Source: Mediterraneibacter butyricigenes (lineage in GTDB: Bacteria; Bacillota; Clostridia; Lachnospirales; Lachnospiraceae). From it: a DNA stretch of 64,000 bases. Numbering within the stretch: the first letter of the stretch is position 1; each line of letters starts with the position of its first letter. A program made the translations under genes and the position numbers. This document shows, one piece after another, positions 16,958 through 24,325 of this stretch. The DNA is taken from the NCBI RefSeq assembly GCF_003574295.1, contig NZ_BHGK01000001.1:1054001-1118000 (forward strand), given 5' to 3'. The notes under the pieces were generated by a model. The model had not been told where the DNA came from, searched no databases, and saw only the letters and a program-made list of their open reading frames with translations.

Positions 16958-18424
16958 TCATCGACTACTCTGTCTATTTTCTTCTTCCTGCCGCACTTCC
17001 TGCTCATGCAGCTGCTCTTTTTTCTGCTCGTCCTCTTTCAGGATTTCCTGCACAATCTTCTGCGCCACAAGCCAATCCTGCATTTCCGCTTTGGTCTTGC
17101 GGTACTCTGCATAGGAGCTTTTCTTTCGTTCCAGAAGCATTGAATACTCTGTGTTCAGCTCGCTGATGCGCGGGAGCTTTTTGTCAGAACCGTTCTCTTT
17201 CTTATAGGCATCAAATGCCTTTTTCGCTGCGCTGCGTAAGACCAGCGAATCCCGATGAGCTTCATAGAACTCCCGATTGTAACCGGATGCCTTATACGCA
17301 GCAAAAACATCTTTTGTCTTGGCATAATTGATTAGATGCTTCCGCAGCACCGACACTTCCGACATCCGTGCCTCATCTGCTTTTACAGATTCCAGCAGCG
17401 CATCGCATTTTTCAGAAATTCCATCTGCCTTTTCCTTCAGCTCTGCATAACTCTTGATTCCATGCTCTTCCATGAACATCATCGCTTTCGCCATCTGCTT
17501 CAGGTTAAAGACTTTTGCCCAGCGCGCATATCCCGCGCCTTTGCCTGCCTGCATTTTGGCACAGATATCAATAAGGAACGACAACTCCTCCTTCTGATGC
17601 ACCTGCGCCGACCGTGCGCTTGTGCGGGTTTTCTTTGCAGATTTGCTTTTATGGACCGCATTCCCGGCAATCACTTCACAGAGTTCTTCAACCGAATATC
17701 CTTTGCCAAGAGAGCGAAAACGAGCAAATCTGGCGTGGCCTTTTCCCCGCAGTGCAGGCTGTTTTCCATCTTTATATTCGTATCCTGCTTCCCGCAAAAT
17801 TCCAATCAGTTCCAGGAAGTCTTTCGGTTTTCTTGCCAATGCTGCATCAATGAACTCGCAGATTTCATCCCGCTGCGATTTTTTCTCCGGGTATTCCGTT
17901 CTCTTCTGTCGCTCCCCATAGGGCTTCCGGATAATGACCGACAACCGGTGTTCCAGACAGACGATATCACTGAGCCTTGCCAGTGCAAGACCGGACAGTC
18001 GAAAATCTCGGAATTTCCTGGCGCAGTCTAATGTAGTGGAATTAAAAATAATATGGTTATGAATGTGCACACGATCAACATGGGTAGCCACGATAAATGC
18101 GTGTTTTCCCTTGGTGAATCGCATGGCTGTCTCATACCCGACCTTGTTCGCCTCCTCCGGCGTGATTTCTCCGGGCTTAAAGGATTGCCGAATCTGATAT
18201 GCAATCACATCATGCGCCTGGGTTCTACCGGTGATATGCTCATACTGCCGTTTAGAAAGCAGAAATTCTTCATCACAGGTCTTTGCGTCACAGGCATACG
18301 CGCTGATATATTTTCCATCTTCCGTCTTTGCTGCATTCTCAGAATAATCAGTACGGTCAGCCAGACACTGCGCTACCGTCTTTCCTTTATTGATATGCAA
18401 CGCAATTAGTCTTGTAGCCGCCAT
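16958..18424 (-). CDS. relaxase / mobilization nuclease (MOBP type)
   Basis: 488 residues. The N-terminal relaxase domain has the HUH metal site HVDRVHIHNHIIFNST and the repeat-side motif FKPGEITPEEANKVGYE. The C-terminal third is helical with coiled coil (RKTKAEMQDWLVAQKIV). This family (PF03432) nicks oriT through a tyrosine and leads the strand into the recipient. It is clearly paralogous to the relaxase at 41593-43005 but diverged. Start: GGAGG lies about 11 bases before ATG 18424. It has its own mobC upstream and an integrase further on, so it belongs to a second mobile unit beside the ICE. It is probably cytoplasmic and docks to a coupling protein in trans. Confidence 0.9.
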   Translation of the reverse strand: MAATRLIALHINKGKTVAQCLADRTDYSENAAKTEDGKYISAYACDAKTCDEEFLLSKRQYEHITGRTQAHDVIAYQIRQSFKPGEITPEEANKVGYETAMRFTKGKHAFIVATHVDRVHIHNHIIFNSTTLDCARKFRDFRLSGLALARLSDIVCLEHRLSVIIRKPYGERQKRTEYPEKKSQRDEICEFIDAALARKPKDFLELIGILREAGYEYKDGKQPALRGKGHARFARFRSLGKGYSVEELCEVIAGNAVHKSKSAKKTRTSARSAQVHQKEELSFLIDICAKMQAGKGAGYARWAKVFNLKQMAKAMMFMEEHGIKSYAELKEKADGISEKCDALLESVKADEARMSEVSVLRKHLINYAKTKDVFAAYKASGYNREFYEAHRDSLVLRSAAKKAFDAYKKENGSDKKLPRISELNTEYSMLLERKKSSYAEYRKTKAEMQDWLVAQKIVQEILKEDEQKKEQLHEQEVRQEEENRQSSR

Positions 18425-18443
18425 TTTTCATATTCCTCCATCT

Positions 18444-18470
18444 AAAAAGAGCTACCCGAAGGCAGCTCTT
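18444..18470 (-). terminator. UUCG-loop terminator between small gene and relaxase
   Basis: On the minus strand, AAGAGCTGCC-TTCG-GGTAGCTCTT is followed by TTT. It lies between the 90-residue unknown gene and the relaxase, so relaxase expression needs read-through or a promoter of its own. Confidence 0.7.
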
Positions 18471-18485
18471 ACCAATTCACTATTC

Positions 18486-18755
18486 TCATTTTAACATCCG
18501 TTCCCGATCATAAGCTCCCTGCAAATAAACGGCCTGCTTGATGATTTCTTCCATGTCAAAATAGATGCACATGATGCTTTCGTATAGCTTCCACACATTA
18601 GATTCGCTGCCGCCCACCATTTCCATCAGCTGGTCTTCCATCTTCGATTGCTCAGACTGTTTTTCCTGATAAGCAGTCTCATCCACAAAATGATTCTCTC
18701 CATCTGTTTCCTCGTATCGTAAATCATAATAATCTTTCATAAACTGAATATCCAT
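18486..18755 (-). CDS. small acidic protein of a mobilization region, unknown
   Basis: 89 residues, rich in Glu, Asp, Met and Tyr (DYYDLRYEETDGENHF, KMEDQLMEMVGG), no membrane segment, probably helical. ATG 18755 has AGGAGGG five bases upstream; a TTG just before it is in frame but not needed. It sits between mobC and the relaxase gene, with a terminator after it. I do not recognise a family; genes of this size are common between mobC and the relaxase in Clostridia elements. A role in relaxosome assembly would be a guess. Confidence 0.55.
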   Translation of the reverse strand: MDIQFMKDYYDLRYEETDGENHFVDETAYQEKQSEQSKMEDQLMEMVGGSESNVWKLYESIMCIYFDMEEIIKQAVYLQGAYDRERMLK

Positions 18756-18855
18756 CAAATCCCTCCTGAACTCAAATTGTCAAAACATCCTCTACACGCT
18801 CACACAGCCGTTTCATCTGTGCCGTGTGCTGTAGAAATCCCGCACATTTGCGCCG

Positions 18856-19188
18856 TCAGCGAATACCAGAAAGCCTCTTCAGGATCAGCTTCTGCATCTC
18901 CCAGAGTTCACCCAGTCGCTTCTGCAAATCCCGGATATCCTCCGCATAGATGCTTCCGGATTCATTGGCTCGTTTTGCGTACTGGTTCAGGTTGTTGCTG
19001 CATCGGCGAAGAAGAGTGGATACCTGCGCCACATCTGACAAATCAAGATTTACGCAGTACCCGTCCATCGCCATTTTTCTCATATAGGCACCGGTATTGC
19101 AAATCCCTAATTCCTTCTGCTTTTCACGAATCCTCCCCAGCTCTTCCGGGTTTACCCGGACATTGATCCAGTGTTCCCGAACACTCAT
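18856..19188 (-). CDS. mobC: relaxosome accessory protein MobC
   Basis: 110 residues. The N-terminal ribbon-helix-helix-like part (HWINVRVNPEELGRIREK) and GAYMRKMAMDGY are followed by LLRRCSNNLNQYAKRANESG, the hallmark of MobC (PF05713). MobC binds oriT and helps the relaxase open the DNA. ATG 19188 overlaps the preceding stop (ATGA), so translation is coupled. The paralogue at 45356 has the same layout (YLRKMALDGY, RRSSNNLNQLTRKVHETG). Each relaxase in the window thus has its own MobC. Confidence 0.9.
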   Translation of the reverse strand: MSVREHWINVRVNPEELGRIREKQKELGICNTGAYMRKMAMDGYCVNLDLSDVAQVSTLLRRCSNNLNQYAKRANESGSIYAEDIRDLQKRLGELWEMQKLILKRLSGIR

Positions 19189-19385
19189 AGTGCCACCTCC
19201 TCATCATCTCGATGTGTCATCGGCGGAATGCGACCTGCACGGTCACGCAGCTCTGCCAGTTCTGCCTCCTGTAACAAACGGATCGAACCAAACTCCTGGT
19301 TATCAAACACCTCCATCATTTGCCTCGACTGTCCGCCATGACTGCCCACATCGGTGTCATGGGTCTTCTGATTGAAATCCATCAT
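19185..19385 (-). CDS. short protein, possible antirepressor remnant
   Basis: 66 residues. The middle, MMEVFDNQEFGSIRL, resembles the first strand of phage antirepressor/BRO-N domains, but nothing of the rest of that domain follows. The tail ends IPPMTHRDDEEVAL and overlaps mobC by four bases. GGAGG lies upstream of ATG 19385, so it is probably translated. It may be a remnant kept as the leader of the mobC operon. The antirepressor link is a weak recognition from one motif. Confidence 0.4.
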   Translation of the reverse strand: MMDFNQKTHDTDVGSHGGQSRQMMEVFDNQEFGSIRLLQEAELAELRDRAGRIPPMTHRDDEEVAL

Positions 19386-19436
19386 ACCTGTTACCTCCTA
19401 CTCAAATTTGTCTCGCCGGATTTCGGGCGAAAAAAA

Positions 19437-19483
19437 TAGAGCCTCGACCCATTCTCGTTTCCAAAGAATGAGCCAAGGCTCTA
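19437..19483. other. long imperfect hairpin upstream of the mob operon
   Basis: TAGAGCC and GGCTCTA form the outer stem, CATTCT and AGAATG the inner, with a short loop. It lies in the 420-base gap (19386-19808) between integrase 2 and mobC. The rest of the gap holds the terminator at 19636-19672 and no convincing gene; an 84-codon frame there runs out of the integrase 3' end. It could be an integrase arm site, an oriT element or the end of the mobile unit. Confidence 0.45.
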
Positions 19484-19635
19484 TGTAAATCAGTCAAGTA
19501 TGTGTTCGTCCGTCGATGGCAAAATTGGACTTCATTTGCTCCTATTGTCCACCAGTAATTTGACCACTATAAACCCATAAATTTCCGTTCAAATTCCATC
19601 AAAACCGAACAGTCCAGACAGAATTTTTGGCATAG

Positions 19636-19672
19636 AAAAAGCCCGGAAAATGACGTATTTCCGGGCTTTTTT
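19636..19672 (-). terminator. terminator downstream of integrase 2
   Basis: AAAAAGCCCGGAAA and TTTCCGGGCTTTTT form a strong GC stem with A/T runs on both sides, so it works in both directions. Confidence 0.85.
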
Positions 19673-19808
19673 AGCATTTTTAAGTTGCAAATTATCGCTT
19701 GCTGAACTGCGGAGCTCTACGAGCTGCTTTGAGACCGTATTAAACATCTCTATGGTGCGTTTTTCCTTGATATTACGGGCTTTTTCGCATTTTCTGTTGT
19801 CAGTTGTC

Positions 19809-21050
19809 CTATTCCTTAACCATAGAAATCGGTGATTTTTCATCGAAATTCTCCTGGTTCAAAGCATCATTCACTACCTCGAAAAGTTCCTCTGGTTTAT
19901 TATACTTGACCCTCGCGTAAATGTCCATAGTTGTCTTACTATTCTCATGCCCTGCCAGGTACTGAACTGTCTTAGGGTCAACGCCCGCATAGAGCAGATT
20001 CGTGATGTAGGTATGCCGCAACAAGTGCGGTGTTACATCGAAATTCAGGGTATAGCGAATCTTGGGATTGTTCCTCTGCGTTGTTCCTAATGTCGGCTTG
20101 ACGGTATATTTGATGCTCTGTCCATTCACATATTTATAGTAAGTTCTCTCTTTCGCAGAACGAACAACTACATACTGCCAAACTCTCGTAAACTGAGAAT
20201 AGGAAAGCGGCTGTCCCTCACTGTCCGCAATCACATACTCCGATATGGAATTGGCTTTTGCTTCCCGCAGGCAGTCCACCAGGCACTTCGGAATGGGAAT
20301 GTCCCTTTTAGCTGCTTTTGTCTTTAGAACGGTAGAAATCACCGGCCTGTTATGCTCCGCGCGCCATGCACGTCTCACGGAAATGTATGGTGTGGATTCA
20401 TCCAGGAATACACAATCCCATTGCAATGCAAGAATTTCTTCCCGACGCAAGCCGGAATACAAACCAATCATAATAAAAAGATATGGCGGAAGCTCTTTCA
20501 CCGTATCCAACAGAACCGCAACCTGTTGATCTGTTAAGGCATCTTTCTTTTTCGATGCTTTTCCGCCCTTTGCTGAAATTCCCACACATGGATTATCGGT
20601 TATCAGCTGACTGCGCTCTGCCGAATAAAACACACACTTAATCAGCATATTTACCGTATCATACAGTCCTTTCGATTTTTGAGACAGCGGAACAAGCGTC
20701 AGACGAATATCATCCGCAGTCACTTCCTCCATATACATATCTCCCAGAGAGCTAATGACATAATTCTTCATATTCTGTCTGTATCCTTTTATAGTAGCCG
20801 TAGACACCTTTGCTGACTGCATCAGCAGCCATTTCTCACAATACTCGGCAACCGTTGGATGCTTTCGGTGAAAGATGATCTCATCCACCTGTCTCCGGGC
20901 CTCCAACTGCTTTTCATATAATTCTTCACAGGTGGTCGCATATAAGCTGACCTGCTTTCCATCGGCATCTGTAATTCTGGTTCTGTAATACAGTGTTCCT
21001 TTTCTTGTAACCGTTCCGTACTCTGGAACGCTTTGTTTTTTCTTAGCCAT
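19809..21050 (-). CDS. int: Tn916-type tyrosine integrase (integrase 2)
   Basis: 413 residues, the usual length of Tn916-family integrases. Arm-binding N-terminus (MAKKKQSVPEYGTVTRKG), SAM-like core domain, then the catalytic domain: GLRREEILALQWD (Arg), KTKAAKRDIPIP (Lys), TPHLLRHTYITNLL (HxxR), LAGHENSKTTMDIY (His and nucleophile Tyr). All catalytic residues are present. It lies head to tail with a close paralogue at 21202 but has no xis of its own next to it. It probably belongs to the mobilizable unit with mobC and relaxase 1 rather than to the ICE. An alternative is a tandem duplication inside one element. Confidence 0.93.
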   Translation of the reverse strand: MAKKKQSVPEYGTVTRKGTLYYRTRITDADGKQVSLYATTCEELYEKQLEARRQVDEIIFHRKHPTVAEYCEKWLLMQSAKVSTATIKGYRQNMKNYVISSLGDMYMEEVTADDIRLTLVPLSQKSKGLYDTVNMLIKCVFYSAERSQLITDNPCVGISAKGGKASKKKDALTDQQVAVLLDTVKELPPYLFIMIGLYSGLRREEILALQWDCVFLDESTPYISVRRAWRAEHNRPVISTVLKTKAAKRDIPIPKCLVDCLREAKANSISEYVIADSEGQPLSYSQFTRVWQYVVVRSAKERTYYKYVNGQSIKYTVKPTLGTTQRNNPKIRYTLNFDVTPHLLRHTYITNLLYAGVDPKTVQYLAGHENSKTTMDIYARVKYNKPEELFEVVNDALNQENFDEKSPISMVKE

Positions 21051-21142
21051 ACAAATCTTCCTTTCCTGATAATGAGTGTTCTTAAATTCACACCTTCTTT
21101 TTATCAGAAAGCACCCACTTAATCAAAGATACGGATTATGTA

Positions 21143-21184
21143 AAACAAAGAGCGAGACATCCTTGCCTCGCTCCAGCTTTGTTT
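21143..21184 (-). terminator. hairpin after integrase 1, near the ICE end
   Basis: AAACAAAG with CTTTGTTT and AGCGAG with CTCGCT form a two-part stem. It follows the integrase 1 stop. In Tn916-family elements the terminus lies shortly beyond int, so the ICE end is expected about here. Confidence 0.6.
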
Positions 21185-21201
21185 CCTACTCTTTATAATT
21201 G

Positions 21202-22422
21202 TTATGCCTGTGCTGCATCCCACTGGGCAAATGCACCACCCATTGTTCTTACCAGCTCATCCGGTCTGTTGTATTTAACCTTTGCGTAAATATCCATCGT
21301 AATTTTACTACTCTCATGCCCCGCCAGGTATTGAACCGTTTTCGGGTCCACGGACGAATGAATCAGATTCGTAATGTATGTATGCCGCAGCTGATGCGGT
21401 GTCACTTCAAAATCCAAACTGTAAATCACTTTGCCGTTATGCGCTGCCTTTTCACCGAGGACTGGCGTAACCGTGTGCTTTACACGCTTTCCATCCTCGT
21501 AGCGATAATAGAAACGCTCCTTGACTGTTCGGGTTACAATGTACTGCCAGAGCCGCTTGAACTGTGTATAGGACAACGGATCACCATCCCGGTTCGGCAC
21601 CACATATTCTGACTGTGAATTAGCTTTTGTCTCTTTCAGACAGTCCGCCAGGCAAACCGGCAACGGAATATTTCGATGCGCGGCTTTCGTTTTCAGCTCA
21701 TCCAGAATCACCGGTCTGTTATTTTCCGTGTGCCATGCCCTGCGTACCGTTAAATAAGGGCAATCCACATCCAGATATACAGAATCCCATTTTAGGGCAA
21801 GAATTTCTTCTCGCCGCAATCCTGCATACAGCCCTAACATGACAAATACATACGGCGGAAGTCCCTGAATGGCATCCAGCAGTCTGGCGGCCTGTTCATC
21901 TGTCAATACAGCTTTGTCCTTTTGCGGAATGCCTCCGCCTTTGGCCGTAAGGTAAATCGTTGGGTTGTTATCAATAATCTTACTTTCCTTTGCTGCCCGG
22001 AAAATAGATTTATACAGGATAACCACTGACTTATATACCGAAGCGGACTTCTCAGAAACAGGAACAAGTGCAAGCTGAATGTCATCCAGTGTCACATCTG
22101 CCATCCGCATCTGCCCCAGTTCTTTTATAATGTGCCGTCTGACCTTTGATGTATAATCTATCAGCGTGGTTGCCCTCACATGAACCGACTGCATCAAAAG
22201 CCATTTTTCACAGTAGTCTGCAACCGTCGGGGATTTCCGGCAGAATGTATCGTTGTCGATCTGCTCTAATGCACCCAACTCTTTATCATATAATTCTTCC
22301 GGTGTTCTCGCATAAAGGGCCACCAGTTTTCCATCTGCGTTCTGAACCCGCGTTCTATAATAATCTATGCCGTTAAGCGTAACTGTACCGTATTGTGGAA
22401 TTGCTCTTTTTCTTTTTGCCAA
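21202..22422 (-). CDS. int: Tn916-type tyrosine integrase (integrase 1, ICE end)
   Basis: 406 residues. The catalytic set is complete: GLRREEILALKWD, KTKAAHRNIPLP, TPHQLRHTYITNLI, LAGHESSKITMDIY. The start is a TTG at 22422 with AGGAGG eight bases before it. It gives MAKRKRAIPQYGTV, which lines up with MAKKKQSVPEYGTV of integrase 2; the GTG at 22431 overlaps the ribosome site. It follows an Xis-like gene and an Orf7-like sigma factor, the order seen at the int end of Tn916/Tn1549. It catalyses excision and integration of the ICE. Confidence 0.93.
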   Translation of the reverse strand: MAKRKRAIPQYGTVTLNGIDYYRTRVQNADGKLVALYARTPEELYDKELGALEQIDNDTFCRKSPTVADYCEKWLLMQSVHVRATTLIDYTSKVRRHIIKELGQMRMADVTLDDIQLALVPVSEKSASVYKSVVILYKSIFRAAKESKIIDNNPTIYLTAKGGGIPQKDKAVLTDEQAARLLDAIQGLPPYVFVMLGLYAGLRREEILALKWDSVYLDVDCPYLTVRRAWHTENNRPVILDELKTKAAHRNIPLPVCLADCLKETKANSQSEYVVPNRDGDPLSYTQFKRLWQYIVTRTVKERFYYRYEDGKRVKHTVTPVLGEKAAHNGKVIYSLDFEVTPHQLRHTYITNLIHSSVDPKTVQYLAGHESSKITMDIYAKVKYNRPDELVRTMGGAFAQWDAAQA

Positions 22423-22506
22423 TTCCGCCACCTCCTAAGAATATACTCCAGCGCTGTATCTATGTTTTATCAAACCATTCCGATTCCGGCAAGGATACGG
22501 ACCGGC

Positions 22507-22737
22507 TCACACTCCAGCTCTGCGAGGTTTACGATAAGTTGCGTTCTTTTCTGCTGGCTTTGCTCTGTGGGTGCATTTTGCGATATACTCCTGAAGGCCA
22601 GCTGAAGTAAAGTACACACAGCCATTCTGCACATATTGCACATAAGAAATAAGACCATTGTTACGGGCCGCGTCCAGCGTTGCAATGCTGATACCTAAAA
22701 TTTCTGCTGCTTCTTTTCGTGTAATAAGTTTTTCCAT
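22507..22737 (-). CDS. xis: excisionase-like HTH protein (Xis)
   Basis: 76 residues, winged-HTH/MerR-like: TRKEAAEILGISIATLDAARNNGL, here given as its helix parts RKEAAEILGIS and TLDAARNNGL. Then a wing with VQNGCVYFTSAG and a basic tail (KPRRAGV). The ATG at 22737 has GGAGG 11 bases upstream. It lies directly before integrase 1, as xis does in Tn916. Xis proteins bend the ends so that Int excises the element. An upstream frame extension to 22854 has no ribosome site. Confidence 0.8.
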   Translation of the reverse strand: MEKLITRKEAAEILGISIATLDAARNNGLISYVQYVQNGCVYFTSAGLQEYIAKCTHRAKPAEKNATYRKPRRAGV

Positions 22738-22798
22738 AAAGCATATTTCCTCCAATCTGTCAAGTTTGTCATCGTATTTGTTCAAAGCCACATGAATA

Positions 22799-22822
22799 CG
22801 CTGGCAGCCGAAACTGCCAGCG
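22799..22822. repeat. perfect 9-bp hairpin upstream of xis
   Basis: CGCTGGCAG-CCGAAA-CTGCCAGCG. It lies between the sigma gene and xis and may be a transcript-processing, terminator or protein-binding site; no T run follows on the minus strand. Confidence 0.5.
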
Positions 22823-23274
22823 CATGGTATCTGATTTTGAACAGGAAGCTGCAAACGCTTCCTATTTATATAACTCAGCTTTCATCACATTTGCCACGCC
22901 CCCTGACGATGGGAACACAACAGGTCTCCGCTGGCGCGGCTGTCATAACTCCGCAGCATCGTTCGTATCGTGTGCCGCAGGGTTCCCCCCAAGTCTTTGG
23001 CGGGCCGTGAGGAAGTATCTTTAAGCCCCCATGCAGTCATCGCGCCGAATCTGCCACAATCCGTTTTATGAAATCGTAGATCGCTCCGAAGAAGTCTTTT
23101 CATCACCTCCCTAACTGCTCCATCTTCGCGGCGTTTCATATTCGCTCGTACATGGGTTATGTACCTGTTGTGCTGTCTATTCGATTGTCAATGTACTGAT
23201 GAAGGAGGAAAACTTGTCCTTCTTATTAACACTGACAAAAAAGGCAAAAAACAGGCGCATCAAATGAAATTTTA
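22823..23274. other. gap between sigma 1 and xis; no convincing gene
   Basis: A minus-strand frame ends at 22885 (start about 23103 or 23139; MKRLLRSDLRFHKTDCG ... HRQGAWQM). Its ribosome site is poorly spaced and it resembles no family I know. Base composition changes to GC-rich within it (22900-23060). It is recorded as unexplained sequence. Confidence 0.3.
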
Positions 23275-23688
23275 TCAAAAATATTTTACAAGCTGCTTTA
23301 ATCCACGGCGGATACTGTCTCGGACACGGCTTGGGTCTACACCTTCTACTTCGGCAATTTCATTTACCGTCATTCCCAGATAGTATCGGGCATAAATTCG
23401 CTTTGCCTGTTTCTCCGGCAGCTTCATCACAGCGGCATAAACCTGCTCCTGAAACTGTTTTTCCTCCAGAAGCATCTCCGGCGCCTGGGGCTTCAGCAGG
23501 ATCGCATTTTCAATGCCGTTGTCGCAGTCCAAAGAGTAGTGCGCCTTATAGCGATACATCCTCCGGTCATAAGCAGCTTCTGCACGCTCAGCAGAACGAA
23601 TCGTCTCCAGCACATCTTCTGTTACTTCTACAAAGTGATCGGTTTTATAAACATCGGGATACAATTCCCGGAGATTGACTTTCTTCAT
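23275..23688 (-). CDS. Tn916 Orf7-like sigma factor (module 1)
   Basis: 137 residues. An N-terminal part conserved between both copies (MKKVNLRELYPDVYKTDHF, then RMYRYKAHYSLDCDNG) leads to a sigma-70 region 4: LPEKQAKRIYARYYLGMTV, then EIAEVEGVDPSRVRDSIRRGL. Such short sigma factors sit near xis-int in Tn916-family elements (Orf7). ATG 23688 has GGAGG seven bases upstream, but that site is next to a 13-bp hairpin (23699-23737). The frame stays open to 23802 upstream without a start signal. It probably directs RNA polymerase to element promoters; its targets are not visible here. Confidence 0.85.
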   Translation of the reverse strand: MKKVNLRELYPDVYKTDHFVEVTEDVLETIRSAERAEAAYDRRMYRYKAHYSLDCDNGIENAILLKPQAPEMLLEEKQFQEQVYAAVMKLPEKQAKRIYARYYLGMTVNEIAEVEGVDPSRVRDSIRRGLKQLVKYF

Positions 23689-23698
23689 TATGTACCTC

Positions 23699-23737
23699 CA
23701 TTTCGATTCACGGGCGGTTGACGAGTGAATCGAAATG
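23699..23737 (-). promoter_or_regulatory. hairpin abutting the sigma 1 Shine-Dalgarno
   Basis: A perfect 13-bp inverted repeat: CATTTCGATTCAC / GTGAATCGAAATG. Its 3' arm runs into the GGAGG of the sigma gene. The outer CCTC upstream can partly pair with GAGG. Module 2 has the equivalent structure. Confidence 0.7.
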
Positions 23738-23790
23738 AGGCGGGGATCGACAGCGACATACTTCGCACGCCTTCCCGAAAAATCGACAGC

Positions 23791-23826
23791 AAAAAACGCC
23801 AACTCCCCATAACGGGAAATCGGCGC
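23791..23826 (-). terminator. terminator between the 35-codon ORF and sigma 1
   Basis: On the minus strand, GCCGATTTCCC-gttat-GGGGAGTTGGC is followed by GTTTTTTG. It would stop transcripts from the upstream regulated promoter before the sigma gene, suggesting attenuation. The copy in module 2 keeps the structure with different bases. Confidence 0.7.
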
Positions 23827-23853
23827 AACAAAAATACCTACTATTCTGCTGAT

Positions 23854-23961
23854 TTAGATGGAACGATAATACTGATAGATAGTCATACTCCCCCGGAGGA
23901 GGGGCAAGACTTTTTTTAGCTGGTGTAACTCATGGCTATTGTGAATGACAAAAATTGACAC
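23854..23961 (-). CDS. conserved 35-residue small protein (module 1)
   Basis: GTG start at 23961, stop TAA at 23854. It begins MSIFVIHNSHELHQLKK and ends TIYQYYRSI. The module 2 copy (30438-30545) has exactly the same length. About two thirds of the residues are identical, with conservative changes elsewhere, while the flanking sequence has diverged. That pattern indicates selection on the protein. AGGAGG lies in the loop of the hairpin just before it, about eight to ten bases from the GTG. It may be a regulatory leader peptide or a small functional protein; I know no family. Confidence 0.6.
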   Translation of the reverse strand: MSIFVIHNSHELHQLKKVLPLLRGSMTIYQYYRSI

Positions 23962-24134
23962 GGCGGCATCCTCCTATGTGCCGCCGTACCAGATTACAGG
24001 GTGTAGGGTCGTCGTTCATTTTAGATAGACGAAAGGAAACGGCGGCTCTGATTTTTTCAAAGCCACCGTTGCAAAGTGCATAACAATATAGTCGCTGTGC
24101 GATGGCTTTTTTTCTTTTGCCATCGTGCGGCAAC
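23961..24134 (-). ncRNA. structured leader RNA of the sigma module (module 1)
   Basis: Three consecutive stem-loops: 24134-24091 (loop aaaagaaaaaaa on the minus strand), 24070-24038 (five-base loop) and 23986-23961 (AGGAGG in the loop). Module 2 has the same three at the same spacing with different paired bases and the same first loop. It lies between a regulated promoter (24152) and the 35-codon ORF. A 68-codon frame overlaps it, but its protein sequence is not conserved in module 2. Confidence 0.6.
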
Positions 24135-24151
24135 TTTTTCACTTTTCTTTT

Positions 24152-24242
24152 ATCTTAACAGGCAATCCTCACAGAAATGTCACGGACATACTCCATTTCG
24201 ACAAAATAACAAGCTGAAATCTCACCAATCTGTGAGATTTCA
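24152..24242 (-). promoter_or_regulatory. regulated promoter P1 (sigma module 1)
   Basis: -10 TAAGAT (24157-24152), six bases, then direct repeat GACATTTCTGT/GAGGATT (24182-24164). A distal palindrome GAAATCTCAC-N6-GTGAGATTTC lies at 24215-24242. Same layout as P2 and P3, so probably controlled by the response regulator at 28812. Confidence 0.7.
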
Positions 24243-24254
24243 AATTTTTTGAGG

Positions 24255-24286
24255 AAAGCCGAGAGGAAATGCCTCCTCCCGGCTTT
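24255..24286 (-). terminator. hairpin after ABC permease 1
   Basis: AAAGCCGGGAGGAGG pairs with CCTCTCGGCTTT around a short loop. The trailing T run is weak (TTTCCTC), so efficiency is uncertain. Confidence 0.5.
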
Positions 24287-24325
24287 CAATAGGTTTATGA
24301 TTATCTATTGTAGCAATCTCTGTCG

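Noticed and set aside
19589-19843. 84-codon frame overlapping the end of integrase 2
   Set aside because: It runs through a strong terminator (19636-19672), has no ribosome site and resembles nothing.
23689-23802. N-terminal extension of sigma 1 (and the similar one of sigma 2 up to 30425)
   Set aside because: Both frames continue upstream with some similarity, but the only ribosome site is before ATG 23688 (30272), and the extension covers the hairpin and terminator.
23936-24142. 68-codon minus-strand frame before sigma 1 as a gene
   Set aside because: The matching frame in module 2 stays open, but the protein differs almost throughout while the stem-loops are kept, so RNA structure explains it better.
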